Of a DNA stretch of 64,000 nt, positions 1 through 11,718 are shown piece by piece. The stretch's first letter is position 1, and the number at the start of each line of letters is the position of its first letter. Both the position numbers and the translations under genes were made by a program. A model generated the notes under the pieces. That model searched no databases, was not told where the DNA came from, and worked only from the letters and a program-made list of their open reading frames with translations. Source of the stretch: Hordeum vulgare subsp. vulgare (taxonomy: Eukaryota; Streptophyta; Magnoliopsida; Poales; Poaceae); NCBI RefSeq assembly GCF_904849725.1, contig NC_058523.1:168994689-169058688 (forward strand), written 5' to 3'.

Positions 1-780
1 TGTAGGGTTGCTTGAGAGAGACCATCTTCAACCTCTACTTCCGTGAGTTCGATAAACCTTAGGTCATCCACTTGAGGGAAATTGATGCTGTCCTACAAAC
101 CTCTGCGCTTGCTGGCCAAACATAGTCTACAAGAATAGAAGATTGCGTAGACATCAAGGGGTGGTAGTTTCGCTAGAGCGGTAGTTCGCCACATCGGTAC
201 TACCACTCCCCCCAGAGCGATACTTCTGCTTAGTTTTGTCGAAGGGGAATAAGTAAGCCAGAGGAATTATTTAAGCAGAAGTGGGAGCAATAGCGGATGG
301 CGGCACTACCGCTGGAGTGGTACTACTACTCCCCTAAAGCGATACTTCCGCTCGAAAATGGAAAAGACCCCTAGGATACCAGAAGAAAAGAATAATCGGA
401 AGAGGAGTCAACACTGGTGGGCGATAGTATCACCAGAGAGGTACTACTGCTCCCGAGAGTGATACTTCCACTTATGCTACTTTTAGGCACTTTTTGGAAA
501 GCAAAATTGCTCCGAGAATGGATGGGGTGCACGTGTGTGAGAGTTTGTTCCACCCAACCTTTCCAAACGCGGATCCCCTCATGATAGTACGGGATTACCA
601 ATGACTCGAGTCCACCAACCCTAAATCGATAGCTAAGGAATGTCTTCACTTTCACTCACTAACGGGAAAATAACTGTCTTGTTCCACCTGATAATTCTCT
701 AAAAGCTTAATTCACGCGATTAGTCCGTAAGGGGCATCGTCATCAAACACCAAAACTACTTGGGATAAATTGTCCTCTTA
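1..780. repeat. Degenerate repeat with GCGGTACTACCGC-type subrepeats
   Basis: Non-coding repeat of unknown family. Between about 165 and 480 it contains at least three copies of a unit built around a near-palindromic 'agcggtagt/actaccgct' core followed by 'agcgatacttccgct'. The tail around 735-770 carries 'catcgtcatcaaacacc', which resembles the end of common Triticeae retroelement sequence. The open frames here are short and lack recognisable domains. It is probably the edge of an element lying mostly outside the window. Confidence 0.45.
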
Positions 781-1038
781 CAATTGGGTTATGTATTTTG
801 GTGACCAAATGTTGTTCAGAGTCCCGGATGAGATCCAGGACGTCACGAGGAGCTCCATAACGATCCATAGGTAAATATTTATATATGGGAAGTCATATTT
901 TGGATAACTGGAAAAGTTCCAGGTTTTTCCATTATTGTACCAGGAAGCTTCTAAAAGGTTCCAGAAATTTTCGGAGGAGTCATAAAGTCCACCAAGGGTT
1001 CGACCACATCCCAAGGGTTTGCTTGGTCTGAGTGGAGG
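781..1038. repeat. Unclassified repeat fragment
   Basis: A short block differing in texture from its neighbours, with 'gagtcccggatgagatc' and several 'ggttcc' motifs. I recall similar blocks in other Triticeae repeats but cannot assign a family. There is no coding signal. It abuts the LTR of element A. Confidence 0.3.
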
Positions 1039-1630
1039 TATCGTGGGAATGACCCTAGCAATAGTACCTAGGGGTACAAACAGAGGGGAGAAGTCTAACT
1101 AGGCGCAGCGGATACACCCAGATGTACGAGTTCACGCCCCATACGGTAGTGGTAACAACCCTACGTCTTGAGCCCTGAGGTTGATGTTTTTTTATGGGGT
1201 ATGAAAGATCACAAGGTGCTGAACCCTTGAGGAGGAGCCCGTGAGTGGCTTATATAGTGTACACCACGACCGACCGAGATTCATTACAAGGTGAGTTAAT
1301 GCTAATAAATAAGGAAGTTACTAGAAACGACAACTATAACTCATGGCGTTACTAGGAATATGGGTCTTCACTGCACTTCATGTGATGGATTAATTCCTTC
1401 GCAATTGCAGTCTCTTCGGTGCCATCAACTTGTTGTGGTCCGAGTGCAAGAATGTATGCGACTGACACAAGGCGGTCCAAGTGACTTTAGGCAGGCCGAG
1501 TGATGGTATGATCTACCGAGTGAGGTCGAGACTACACAGATGACTTGAAGGACACTCATGTCCACAAGGGGTCTTAGGTGGGCCTAGGGATGCACGTCCG
1601 TAGGCCTGCCCCTAATGTACAACCCCATCG
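1039..1630 (-). repeat. 3' LTR of element A (approximate ends)
   Basis: The text runs from about 'tatcgtgggaatgaccc' to about 'tgtacaacccc'. A good TATA box lies on the minus strand inside it, and a purine-rich tract (minus strand) follows at ~1634. Both ends are approximate because no second LTR of this element is in the window for comparison. Confidence 0.55.
1249..1256 (-). promoter_or_regulatory. TATA box of the element A LTR
   Basis: The minus strand reads CACTATATAAGCC, a strong plant TATA box, placed where the U3/R boundary of a minus-oriented LTR is expected. It fixes the orientation of element A as minus, in agreement with the integrase strand. Confidence 0.6.
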
Positions 1631-1633
1631 GTC

Positions 1634-1642
1634 GCCCCCGAG
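1634..1642 (-). other. Candidate polypurine tract of element A
   Basis: The minus strand reads CTCGGGGGC immediately inside the presumed LTR edge, the position expected for the primer of plus-strand synthesis. The assignment depends on the approximate LTR end. Confidence 0.4.
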
Positions 1643-2259
1643 TCGGTTGAGGTTTTGCAGACCGAGTGAATGACTTCCTTAGACGTCTCCGGCGTTTTGG
1701 AGATGCTTGGGATGTAGCTCAGGGCTGCGTCATTGGTAATCTCGGCAAAACCTCTATGGGTTCAAGAGTGATGAATTCCGACTGCGTGGTCATACAGGTA
1801 TGCCCAGAGTCGGTAGTGATCGACTATTTTTCTGGAAGATAGATTCCACGAGTCGGGCGAACAAGAGCTCTAAGCTCCGCATGGCCAATCAGTGAGTTGG
1901 GACGGATCCCACTTGCATCGAGGTAAGGAAAACCAGGTCGTCTTCATTGGTTACCCGAATGATCAGGGTCTTGCAGAGGGAAGAGCGAAAAGAACATTCG
2001 GCTCACCTCGTCACATGTCGTGGATAAGGAATCCATTTGGGATATGAGGTGGGGCGGTTTTTTTGCTTCTTTTTTGAATTGAAGGAGCGCGTGCGGGGGC
2101 AGTGGTTTCGAAGGAGACGCAGGTAGTGAAGGTAGTGGGGCGACGCCCCGATTTCCATGCGTGTGATGTCGCTGTCATGCTATAGTGCGTGCCATCCTCG
2201 GGATACTACAGATCTTCCTTGGGTCGGTGACGTACTTGATGGGGAATCTTCCCGTTGGG
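1643..2259. other. Non-coding region between LTR A and the antisense gene
   Basis: About 600 bases without a supported ORF. It contains repeated 'ccgagtga'/'gagtcgg' words typical of this element's spacer. The stretch just before 2260 probably holds the upstream promoter of the plus-strand accessory gene. Confidence 0.4.
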
Positions 2260-2267
2260 TATTTAAG
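2260..2267 (+). promoter_or_regulatory. TATA-like box of the antisense accessory gene
   Basis: TATTTAAG in 'gttgggtatttaaggcg' lies about 220 bases upstream of the ATG at 2490. It is followed by a C/T-rich leader around 2318-2345, which looks like a plant 5' UTR. This supports a dedicated plus-strand promoter facing away from the nearby LTR, so the accessory gene would not depend on read-through of the element's own transcript. No other core promoter element was identified. Confidence 0.45.
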
Positions 2268-2489
2268 GCGTGAGGCGGACGGGAGAGGAGTGCATGCCTC
2301 GGATCTAGGTCATTTCCATCCCCATTTCCCCCTCTTACCACCGAAGCCGAGAACTACCAGCTCCTTCCGACGATTCCTTGCCCCGACTCCTCCGCTATGC
2401 AGGATGATGAAGGGATAGACAGCGAAGGCTGAGCGGGTCAAGGAAGGGTCGCGCGGATCCTCCTCAAGTGCCAAAACACCCCCGCAAGG

Positions 2490-3695
2490 ATGGATCCAGG
2501 GCAACTAGATGTCGTCCTTAGTCTCGGAGGGGCGGTTTCTCGAGCTGGAGAGAAAATGCTTGATCGCCTAGGGGAGCTGGCGACTGTCCAAAGACGGCGA
2601 GCAAGAGCCCACACCCTGGAACAACGAGCGAGTGCTCCTGGTTGCCCACATTTAGAGAGGTTTTTTCCTGCCTCCGCATCCCTTTTCCGAGTGTTTCTTG
2701 GTTTCTACCGGGCTCAGCTCCACCACCATCCCCCGAATGCAGTCTCGTACTTAGCCGCATTTGTATCCTTGTGCGAGAATTTCCTCAAATGTCATCCGTA
2801 TTGGGGGTTGCTCAAGCGTCTCTTCACCTGTCGAGTGATGGTCGTGAAGAAATCCTCTTCGTCACGGGGGAGAACCAATGTTGTGCCGCTTTGTGGAGGC
2901 TTAGGCATTCAGCTCACAGGCAAGAGTAGCTTCCCCCAAATGAGTTTTCCAGATCCGGTGAAGATCTGGCAGGATTCTTGGTTTTATTGCCGAGACGTCC
3001 CTGTCGGCGAGGGTCATTCGGGCCTCCCGTCCTATGTTGTTGATAGGATCCAGTCGGCTCCTTCCTTGACCGTGTCCAAGGAGGAGAAGACTGATGTAGA
3101 TATATTGATGATAGAGTTAGTTGCCTTGATCCAGAAGGGTGTGAACGGGATGGACCTCGTGGAGGTCTTCTTCCAGTATAGGATCCAACCTCTCCAGGCT
3201 AGAGCCGATCCAATGTGGAAATATGAAGGGCCGAGTGATCCGACGTAAGTCCATCGTGAGGACATCGGGGAAGAGGAGCTGGAGAATAAACTCAAGGCCA
3301 TTAGTTCGGTGAGGGACAACTCCAGATAGGTGCCTCCTTTCTCGGCGGAGTAGCTGCCAAATGAGGTAAGCTATCGAGCATCTGTACCAAGTGAATTTCT
3401 TCATTGCCTCAACTCCCATTTGTGATTTTGCTTTCTTCATTCGACAGGCTTTTACATGGATGGTCAGTTCCATTCCGGTGGTTGACCGTTCGCCCATTGA
3501 CATGGAGACTGACACTGAAAACCAAGACACCGAGCACCCGGAGGGCTTGGAGGACGACAACAATGATGACGACGATGATGAGGAGATAGAGGAGAGCGAA
3601 GACGAGCATGGAGATGAGTTGTAATCTTCTTTATCTGATGAAGTTCTGGCCGAGACCCGTTCCAAGGCACGTTAGGACCCTGGAGTCCATGCTCG
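2490..3695 (+). pseudogene. Tat-element antisense accessory gene, exons 1-2 (Transposase_28-type), broken
   Basis: Exon 1 opens at ATG 2490 (context aaggATGga) and reads 252 codons to TAA at 3246. The frame then continues with recognisable sequence and two further stops to about 3364, where 'gaggtaag' looks like a splice donor. The protein resembles the plant 'putative gypsy type transposon' family (Transposase_28, PF04195), with a helical N-terminal half and the motif FPDPVKIWQDSWFYCRD. After an acceptor near 3448 ('cgacag'), exon 2 encodes a very acidic stretch (DDNNDDDDDEEIEESEDE) with stops at 3622 and about 3674. Element B is inserted at 3696 and the exon resumes at 37997 in the same frame. 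The function of this family is unknown. Several in-frame stops make this copy a pseudogene. Confidence 0.7.
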
Positions 3696-5200
3696 TGATA
3701 ACCCACAAGTATAGGGGATCAATTGTAGCCTTTCTCGGTAAGTAACAGTGTCGAACCCAACGAGGTGCTAAAGGTAGAACAAATATTCCCTCAAGTTCTA
3801 TCGACCACCCATAAAACTCTATGCATGCTTAACGTTCGCTTTACCTAGAACAAGTATGAAACTAGAAGTACTTTGTAGGTGTGATAAGATAGGTTTGCGA
3901 GATAATAAAAAACACGTAAATAAAAACTAGGGGCTGCTAAGATAAAGAAACAACTAAGTTAGTCTTAGTAGAGAGCTTTTTGTCACAAGAAGATTATTTG
4001 TCCCTAGGCAATCGAGAACTAGACCGGTAATCGTTATTGCAATTTTAAATGAGGGAGAGGCATAAGCTAACATACTTTATCTACTTGGATCATATGCACT
4101 TATGATTGGAACTCTAGCAAGCATCCGCAACTACTAAAGATCATTAAGGTAAAACCCGACCATAGCATTATAAGGTATCAAGTCCTCTTTACTCCCATAC
4201 GTAAACAACCTACTTACTCAGGTCTGTGTTTCTATCACTCACGCCACCCACCATAAGCGAATCATAAACATATTGCAAACCCTACGGCGGGGATCTCTCA
4301 GGCTTCCGCGACATGGAGAGCACCATATGACAACACCACTAATAAAACATGCAACTCAAACCAATCATGGTCATCAATCAACCCATAGGACAAAATGGAT
4401 CCACTCAAACATCATAAGATAGCCATACATCATTGGGAAATAATATATAGCGTTGAGCACCATGTTTAAGTAGATATTACAGCGGGGAGAAGGGGTGTTA
4501 CACCGCTGCATAGAGGGGGAGAGAGTTGGCGACGACGACGACGGCGAAGTTGTTGGTGTAGATCGCCGTCATGATGATGGCCCCGGTGGTGTTCCAGTGC
4601 CACCAGGAGAGAGGGGGGAGAGCCCCCCTCCTTCTTCTTATTCTTCCTTGTCCTTCCCCCTAGATGGTAGAAGGCTTTACGCACTAGTCCATGGCCTCCA
4701 TGGCGGCGGAGGGGTGGGAGTCCCTCTGATATTGGATCTCTCTTTGTGTTTCTCTCCGTTTTTGTGTTCCAAATTCTCGAGTTTCACCGTTTCTTATAAT
4801 CCCGGAGATGCATAACTCCGATTGGGATGAAATTTTAACACGATTTTTATCCGTAAATTAGCTTTCTTGCACCGAAAGAAGGGCACCAACCGCCGTAGGG
4901 GTTATCCACAAGCCACCAGGGCACGACTTGTGAGCCCCTCGGGTAATGCCTTCTCTTGATTCCACTTCCCAAAATTCACAAATATTCCAAAATAATCTCC
5001 GTAAGTGTTATCCCGTTTGGACTTCGTTTGATATGGATTTTCTTCGAAACAAAAAACATGCAACAAACAAGAACTGGCACTCGGCACTGGATCAATTTGT
5101 TAGTCCCAAAAATAGTATAAAAAGTTGCTAAAAGTATATGAAAGTTGTAGAATATTGGCATGAAACAATCAAAAATTATAGATACGACGAAGACGTATGA
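3696..5200 (-). repeat. Left (3') LTR of element B
   Basis: About 1.5 kb, from TGATAACCC to GACGTATGA. It aligns along its length with the right LTR pieces (9673-9860, 29792-30840, 37694-37991). Small ORFs inside are spurious. Confidence 0.8.
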
Positions 5201-5216
5201 GCATCCCCAACCTTAA
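5201..5216 (-). other. Polypurine tract region of element B
   Basis: The minus strand reads TTAAGGTTGGGGATGC directly against the LTR. It is equivalent to TTAAGCTTGGGGATGC in C and D. Confidence 0.65.
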
Positions 5217-7330
5217 TTCATGCTCGTCCTCGCGTAGGTAAATAATAAAAAGGATAATTTTTGATGTGGAATGCTACCTAACATAGTCTTGATCATATAA
5301 TCTAATCAAGGCATGAATATTAAGACACGAGTGATTCAAAGCAATAGTCTATCATTTGACATTATGACAATAATACTTCAAGCATACTAATAAAGCAATC
5401 ATGTCTTCTCAAAATATCATGGCTAAAAGAAAGTTATCCCTACAAAATCATATAGTTTGGCTATGCTCCATCTTCATCACATAAAGTATTAAATCATGCA
5501 CAACCCCGGTTTTAGCTAAGCAATTGTTTCATACTTTAGTATTTTAAAACCTTTTCAACTTTCACGCAATACATGAGCGTGAGCCATGGGTATAGCACTA
5601 TAGGTGGAATAGAGTATGGTGGAGGTTGTGGAGAAGACAAAAGGAAGGAGATAGTCTCACATCAACTAGGCGTATCAACAGGCTATATATATGCCCATCA
5701 ATAGATATCAATGTGAGTGAGTAGGAATTGCCATGCAACGGATGCACTAGAGCTATAAGTGTATGAAAGCTCAAAAAGAAACTGAGTGGGTGTGCATCCA
5801 ACTTGCTTGCTCACGAAGACCTAGGGCAATTTGAGGAAGCCCTTCATTGGAATATGCAAGCCAAGTTCTATAAGGAAAAATTCCCACTAGTACTTGAATG
5901 TGACAACATAGGAGACTCTTGATATGAAAAACATGGTGCTACTCTGAAGCACCAGTGTGGTAAAGGATAGTACCATTGCCCCTTCTCTCACAAAGGTATA
6001 ACCTTTAGCTCCCCGGGGCTAAGCTGCTTCGCACCTCTCATTTTTTTGGTGGGCTTCTTTGGCCTCTTTTTTTATTTGGGCTTCTTTGGCCTCTTTTATT
6101 TTTTATAAAGTCTAAAGATTCATCCCAACTTGTGAGGGAATCATAGCTTCCATCATCCTTTCCTCACATGGGACAATGCTATAATAATGGTGATCATCAC
6201 ACTTTTATTTACTTATAACTCAAGAATTACAACTCGATACTAGAACAAAATATGACTCTATATGAATGCCTTCGGCGGTGTACCAGGATGTGTAATGATC
6301 TAGCATACCAATGACATCAAAAAACGGACAAGCCATGAAAATATCATGCTAGCTATCTTACGATCATGCAAAGCAATATGCAATGATGGTGCATGTCATA
6401 ATAAACGAAACGGTGGAAGTTGCATGGCAATATATATCAGAATGTCTATGGAAATTCCATAATAGGTAGGTATGGTGGCTATTTTGAGGAAGGTGGGTTT
6501 AATGCACCAGCGGAAGTTGCGCGGTACTAGAGAGGCTAGCAAAGGTGGAACGGTAAGAGTGCATATAATCCGTGGACTCAACATTAGTCATAAAGAACTC
6601 ACATACTTATTGCAAGAATTTATTAGTCATTGAAAGAAGGTACTACACGCATGCTCCTAGGGTAAAGGTTGGTAGGAGTTAACCGTCGTGCGATCCCGAC
6701 CTCCACACAAAGGATGACAATCAATTAATAAATCATGCTCCGACTTCATCACATAACGGTTCACCATACGTGCATGCTACGGGAATCACAAAATTTAACA
6801 CAAATATTTCTATCAATCCACAATTACTCACTAGCATGACTCTAATATCACCACCTTTATATCGCAAAACTATTGCATGGAATCAAACATATCATATTCA
6901 GGGATCTACAAGTCTTATGTAGGATTTTATGACTAACCATGTGAATGACCACCTCCTGTTAACTCTCTAAATAGATTTAAGTGAAGCATGAGAGTTTAAT
7001 TCTTTCTACAAAATATATACACACGATCTAACAAATATAAGTGAAGCAAAAGAGCATTCTACAAATGGTTGTTTTCTATGTGCACAGAAACAGGCAATCT
7101 AAACTTTAAATGATATAAGTGAAGCACATGAAGCATTCTATAAAGCCATACTCAAAAGATATAAGTGAAGTGCATGAAGCATTTTATAAGTCGACAAAGT
7201 ACTATCTCATACCAGCATGGTGCATTATTAAAAGAAAAATAAAAAGCACACGACGCTCCAAGATGTACGCATATCATGTGACGAATAAAAATATAGCTCC
7301 AAGTAAAAGTACCTATGGTCGTTAGAAGAA
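5217..7330 (-). other. Non-coding 3' internal domain of element B
   Basis: About 2.1 kb without a supported ORF. Blocks are recognisably shared with C (13300-14950), D (34300-36060) and E (40931-42989). Examples are the 'gcatccaacttgcttgctcacgaagac' block near 5792 and the 'ggcttctttggcctctttt' block near 6050. The motif 'ataagtgaagca' recurs at about 6977, 7037, 7117 and 7160. Confidence 0.6.
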
Positions 7331-7333
7331 AGA

Positions 7334-7357
7334 GGGGATGCCTTCCGGAGCATCCCA
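7334..7357 (-). other. Hairpin block GGGATGC, copy in element B
   Basis: 'ggggatgccttccggagcatccc' forms a short imperfect hairpin. It corresponds to the perfect 9-bp hairpins in C (13106-13130) and D (34121-34145). A second 'gggcatccccaagctt' follows near 7407. Confidence 0.5.
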
Positions 7358-8117
7358 AGATTAGTTGCATGGGAGTCCTTGAATATTACCTTGGGGTGCC
7401 TCGGGCATCCCCAAGCTTAGGCTCTTGCCACTCGTTATTCCTTCATCCATCATGATCTCATCCAAAACTTGAAAACTTCAATCACACAAAACTTAACAAA
7501 ACACTCATGAGATCCGTTAGTAATAATAAAGCAAATTACAACTTTAAGTACCCTCTACAACCAATTAATATTTTATTTTCCGCATTTTATTTACTGTAAT
7601 ATAACTTTTACATGGCTTATACCACCGATACAATCGATAGTTTCATCAAAACGAGCAGAACAATGCATCAAAAACAGAATCCATCAAAAATAGGACAATT
7701 CTGAAAAAATAGGAAGAGATAATAAATTTGTATAGAAATACTGTTTAAAAATTTGAGAAAGTTTTGAGATTTCAGTAAAAAATGTAAATTCACGCACTAC
7801 AGCCAAAGTTTCCGTTTTTGCACTGCACACAGCAAACAAGCAATCTAATCGTCCAAATGGCAAATCTTGGCACATTATTTTTATAATACAATGGATTTAT
7901 ACAAGGGTGTAATTATTTTTGTTTAAAAGTTTCTATAATTAAGATTCGCAAGGTTTCCATGGGCAAGAACAAAGTTCAAGGAGTTCCGCCACTTCAACGG
8001 TGCTCGTCCTTCTTCCTTTCACTTCTCTTTTTGAAAAAGTATAGGTTCCCTCTTTATTTTTATTTTTTTTAAACTATAAAAAAGAACAAAACATAATAAA
8101 ATGACTCTATAAAACTT
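7358..8117 (-). other. Non-coding segment of element B
   Basis: A/T-rich and without a supported gene. The corresponding C and D segments (12470-13050 and 33480-34060) share phrases such as the minus-strand 'ttttgatgaaactatg'. Confidence 0.4.
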
Positions 8118-8174
8118 CCGGGTTGTCTCCCTCACAGCGCTTTCTTTAAAGCCATTAAGCTAGGCATAAAGTGC
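8118..8174 (-). other. Conserved post-ORF motif with predicted hairpin, copy in element B
   Basis: On the minus strand this reads GCCTAGCTTAATGGC, then AAAGCGCT, then GGGAGACAACCC. It is the counterpart of the motif after the ORF in C (12421-12465) and D (33425-33470). The stem is weaker here because GTTGGG has changed. Confidence 0.5.
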
Positions 8175-8224
8175 TCAAGTAATTGATCCACCCGGATCCC
8201 AAGGTATATCAAAGCCAATTTTAA

Positions 8225-9548
8225 TTAGCAATTATTTGTAATTAGTATTGAGCACAAAGTAATATATATCATGCAAAAAATAAGTCTAACTCTCTTCCGA
8301 TGCATTGGCATGTCATAAATGAACAATTCATGCACACAAAGTAAAGGCCAATGCATAGTATAAACAGTTTCTTGCAATTTTATTGTATCGGAAACATAGA
8401 GAGGTGAAGATGTAGTTCCTCTCTCATAATAATTGAAAGTAGGAGCAGCAAGCACATGCATATTATATCTATCAAAATCATCATGTGTAATAGTAAAAGG
8501 TAACCCATCTATATAATCCTTAATAAGTGCAAACTTCTCCAATATAGTGTAGTTGGGATAATTGAAAAAGATAATAGGACTATCATGTGTGGGTGCAATA
8601 GCAACAATTTCACGTTGAACATAAGGAACTATAGCAATTTCATCACCATAAGCATCATTCATATTGGCATTATGGCCACAAGCATAGCAAGCATCAAGTT
8701 CAGCAAAAAAGGGATATTTCAAACGAATCCAAGGGACCATAGCAATTATCATAGCATTCATCCTTCGGTAAGCACGAAGGGAAATTAAACAATATATGAG
8801 TTGAAGATTTACTATCTTTAGAAGGTGGTCACGGGTAGCTAATCCTCTCTTCCTCCTTTTCTTTTCTCTCCTCCTCATCTTTTTTCATCTAATGAGCTCA
8901 TAGTGTCATCAATTTCTTCTTCCATAGATTCCTGCAAAATATTAGTCTCTTCTTGGACAATGGAGTATTTCTCAATAAATCAATCAATATGGGCATTATA
9001 TTCATAATTGGCATAACAATAATAAAGCATAGACAAATTTTGAGATCGTTAAACAACATCATCATAATCTTCATACTTTTCAAACAAAGCTTCAATTTCA
9101 TAAACTAATTTTGAGATCGGTAAATAGCATCATCATAAGCATCGGTAAACTCTTCTATTTGTTCCACATCATAGTAATCATATATACCATTAGCATAAGA
9201 GGAGAAGGTTTCATTATCATTAAATTTACATGAAAAGGGAAGGTGTTTAGCCTTCATCCTAGAGCAACAAGTAATATCATATCTCAAGCATAGATTCCAA
9301 GCATACCATTTCAACATATAAATTTGACCCCATAACAGTTTCCCTTTTTGTGTCAAGCGATAATCCCTAATGTATTCACGTTGATCGAAAGTGTCTTCCA
9401 TTATATAATTGAATGGGGTTTTCTCAGGATTATTGAAGTAGTGCATAATATCTTTCACATAACGAGCATCGACGATTTTAGGAGGTTCCCCATCTCCATG
9501 AGTAGCAAGTACACCTAATTTTTTTGGTATTTCGTGCTCCATATTCAT
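8225..9548 (-). pseudogene. Accessory ORF of element B, broken
   Basis: Two open blocks remain on the minus strand: 9548-9105 (147 codons) and 8878-8225 (217 codons), joined by a stretch with stops and frame changes. The N-terminal block contains PPKIVDARYVKDIMHYF and a cluster of Asp/Tyr. The C-terminal block has NYYERG, PLLCVHELF and ends MPMHRKRVRL plus about 20 residues. The C-terminal part matches the 249-codon ORF of D (32654-33403), which has NFYQRG and MPMQRKYVRL in the same order. A local duplication near 9060-9125 (two copies of 'cgatctcaaaat') accompanies the frame loss. I know no function for this family; it is neither gag nor pol. Confidence 0.5.
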
Positions 9549-9644
9549 AGCTAAAGATAGAGAACAACTTAGAATAGCAAATAAAATCTACTTAGTGATA
9601 AAGCAAACAAGCACACACGAGAATATTCAACCCATGCTATTGCA

Positions 9645-9661
9645 CTCCGGCAACGGCACCA
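9645..9661 (-). other. Primer-binding site of element B (tRNA-Asp)
   Basis: The minus strand reads TGGTGCCGTTGCCGGAG. It matches the complement of the plant tRNA-Asp 3' end (TGGCGCCGTTGCCGGGG) at 15 of 17 positions and lies 11 bases inside the right LTR. This places B in the Athila-type group of primers. Confidence 0.7.
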
Positions 9662-9672
9662 GAAAAAGATCT

Positions 9673-9860
9673 TAATAACCCACAAGTATAGAGGATCAAT
9701 TGTAGCCTTTCTCGATAAGTAATAGTGTCGAACCCAACGAGGAGCTAAAGGTAGAACATATATTCCCTCAAGTTCTATCGACCACCGATACAACCTTACG
9801 CACGTTTAATGTTCGCTTTACCTAGAACAAGTATGAAACTAGAAGTACTTTGTAGGTGTG
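9673..9860 (-). repeat. Right (5') LTR of element B, part 1
   Basis: It begins TAATAACCCACAAG and matches 3696-3882. It is interrupted at 9861 by element C and resumes at 29792. Confidence 0.8.
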
Positions 9861-11479
9861 TGATACGTCTCAAACGTATCTATAATTTTTGATGGTTTCA
9901 CGTTGTTATCTTGTCTTCTTTGGTTGTTTTATGTACCTTTTATATCTTTTTTGGGACTAACTTATTAATTCAGTGCCAAGTGCCAGTTCCTGTATTTTCC
10001 GTGTTTTTGACTCTTTTCATATCTGATTTTGGAACGGAGTCCAAACGGAAGAAAAACCCCTAAATGATTTTTTCCCGAACGGAAGAAGACCAGGGGGCTT
10101 TTGGGCCAAGCCAGGTGGGCTCCAGGGAGCCCACAAGCCCCCACTCCGCCACTAGGGGGAGGCGGCGGCGGGCAGGCTTGTGGCCTCCCTGGCCGCCCCC
10201 TGACCTAGGTCTTTGGCCTATAAATTCCCAAATATTCCGCAAAAAATTAGGGAGCCTCGAAAATACTTTTCCGCCGCCGCAAGCTTCCGTTTCCGCGAGA
10301 TCTCATCTGGAGAGCCTTCACGGCGCCCTGCCAGAGGGGACTTTGGAGTTGGGGGGGCTTCTTCATCATCATCATCGCCCCTCCAATGACTCGTGAGTAG
10401 TTCACTTCACACCTATGGGTCCGTAGTTAGTAGCTAGATGGCTTATTCTCTCTCCTGGATCTTCAATACAAAGTTCTCCATGATCTTCATGGAGATCTAT
10501 CCGATGTAATCTTCTTTGGCGGTGTGTTTGTCGAGATCCGATGAATTGTGGATTTGTGATCAGATTATCTATGATATATATTTGAGTCTTTGCTGATTTA
10601 TTATATGCATGATTTGATATCCTTGTAAGTCTCTCTGAGTCTTGGGTTTTGTTTGGCCAACTAGATCTATGATTCTTGCATTGGGAGAAGTGCTTGGTTT
10701 TGGGTTCTGCCATGTGGTTACCTTTCCGAGTGACAGTACGGGCAGCAAGGCACACATCAAGTAGTTGCAATCAAGGGTAAAAATATGGGGTTGTTATCAT
10801 TGGTTTGAGATTATCCCTCTACATCATGTCATCTTGCTTAAGGCGTTACTCTGTTCTTCTGGACTTAATACACTAGATGGATGCTGGATAGCGGTCGATG
10901 TGTGGAGTAATAGTAGTAGATGCAGAAAGTATCAGTCTACTTGTTTCGGACATGATGCCTATAGATATAATCATTGCATAGATATCGTCACGACTTTGTG
11001 CGGTTCTATCAATTGCTCGACAGTAATTTGTTCACCCACCGTCTACTTGCTTTCATAAGAGAAGCCACTAGTAAACACTATGGCCCCTGGGTCTATTCAC
11101 ATCCATCGTTCACACCTCCGCTTTTACTTTGCTTTGTTAGTTTGTTGCTTTTAGTTCTCACTTGGCAAACAATCTATAAGGGATTGACAACCCCTTCATA
11201 GCGTTGGGTGCAAGCTTTTGTGTTTGTGCAGGATCTTGAGATACTCCTTCGGCGGATTGATACCTTGGTTCTCAAAATGAGGGAAATACTTACCGCCGCT
11301 GTGCTACATCACCCTTTCCGCTTCGAGGGAACACCAATGCAAGGCTACAAGGCCACGGGGGAAATCCTTTGCATACTTGCCTGGGAAGTCCCTTAAGGCG
11401 TAGCCGCAGCTGAAGGATTCCTGGTGCCGTCGACACAACTATTTCTGGCGCCGTTGCAAGGGATACACAACAAACATCA
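9861..11479 (+). repeat. 5' LTR of element C
   Basis: 1619 bp, TGATACGTC...AACATCA. TATA box TATAAAT is at 10219-10225. The final 60 bases contain two sequences resembling the tRNA-Asp primer site (about 11421 and 11446). Confidence 0.85.
10219..10225 (+). promoter_or_regulatory. TATA box of the element C 5' LTR
   Basis: TATAAAT in 'ggcctataaattccc'. The same word in the same context occurs at 28531-28537 (C 3' LTR), 31199-31205 and 36496-36502 (D LTRs). Confidence 0.65.
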
Positions 11480-11489
11480 GAAGTATTTC

Positions 11490-11506
11490 CGGCGCCGTTG
11501 CCGGGG
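11490..11506 (+). other. Primer-binding site of element C (tRNA-Asp)
   Basis: CGGCGCCGTTGCCGGGG, ten bases after the LTR, differs from the complement of plant tRNA-Asp at one position. A second copy (TGGCGCCGTTGCAAGGG) lies inside the LTR at 11446-11462. Confidence 0.75.
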
Positions 11507-11718
11507 AAGAGAAATAAAGATCTATCCAAGTAGATCTCACAAACTCTTCTCTTGCATTTACTTTTGTTGCCAGTTGTCTCTCGTTTTCCTCTCCCCCACT
11601 TCACATTTGCCGTTTTCATTCGCCTTTTGCCTTCGTCGTTTTCTTTTGCCTTTTTGCTCTCTTCTTTTGCCCGTTTCACTCTCTCGTCCTGCTCGTTTGT
11701 GTGTGAGATAGTCCATCA

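Noticed and set aside
1021..1640. Reading the LTR of element A as plus-oriented
   Set aside because: The TATA box (TATATAAG) and the integrase are both on the minus strand, and the polypurine tract fits only the minus orientation.
9645..9661. tRNA-like sequences around the LTR edges
   Set aside because: Only the 17-base complement of the tRNA-Asp 3' end is present; no cloverleaf, so they are primer-binding sites.
10402..11396. Set of ORFs repeated nearly identically at 28714-29708 and in the D and G LTRs
   Set aside because: They fall inside LTRs of the C/D family, with no start context or domain; the repetition is that of the LTR.
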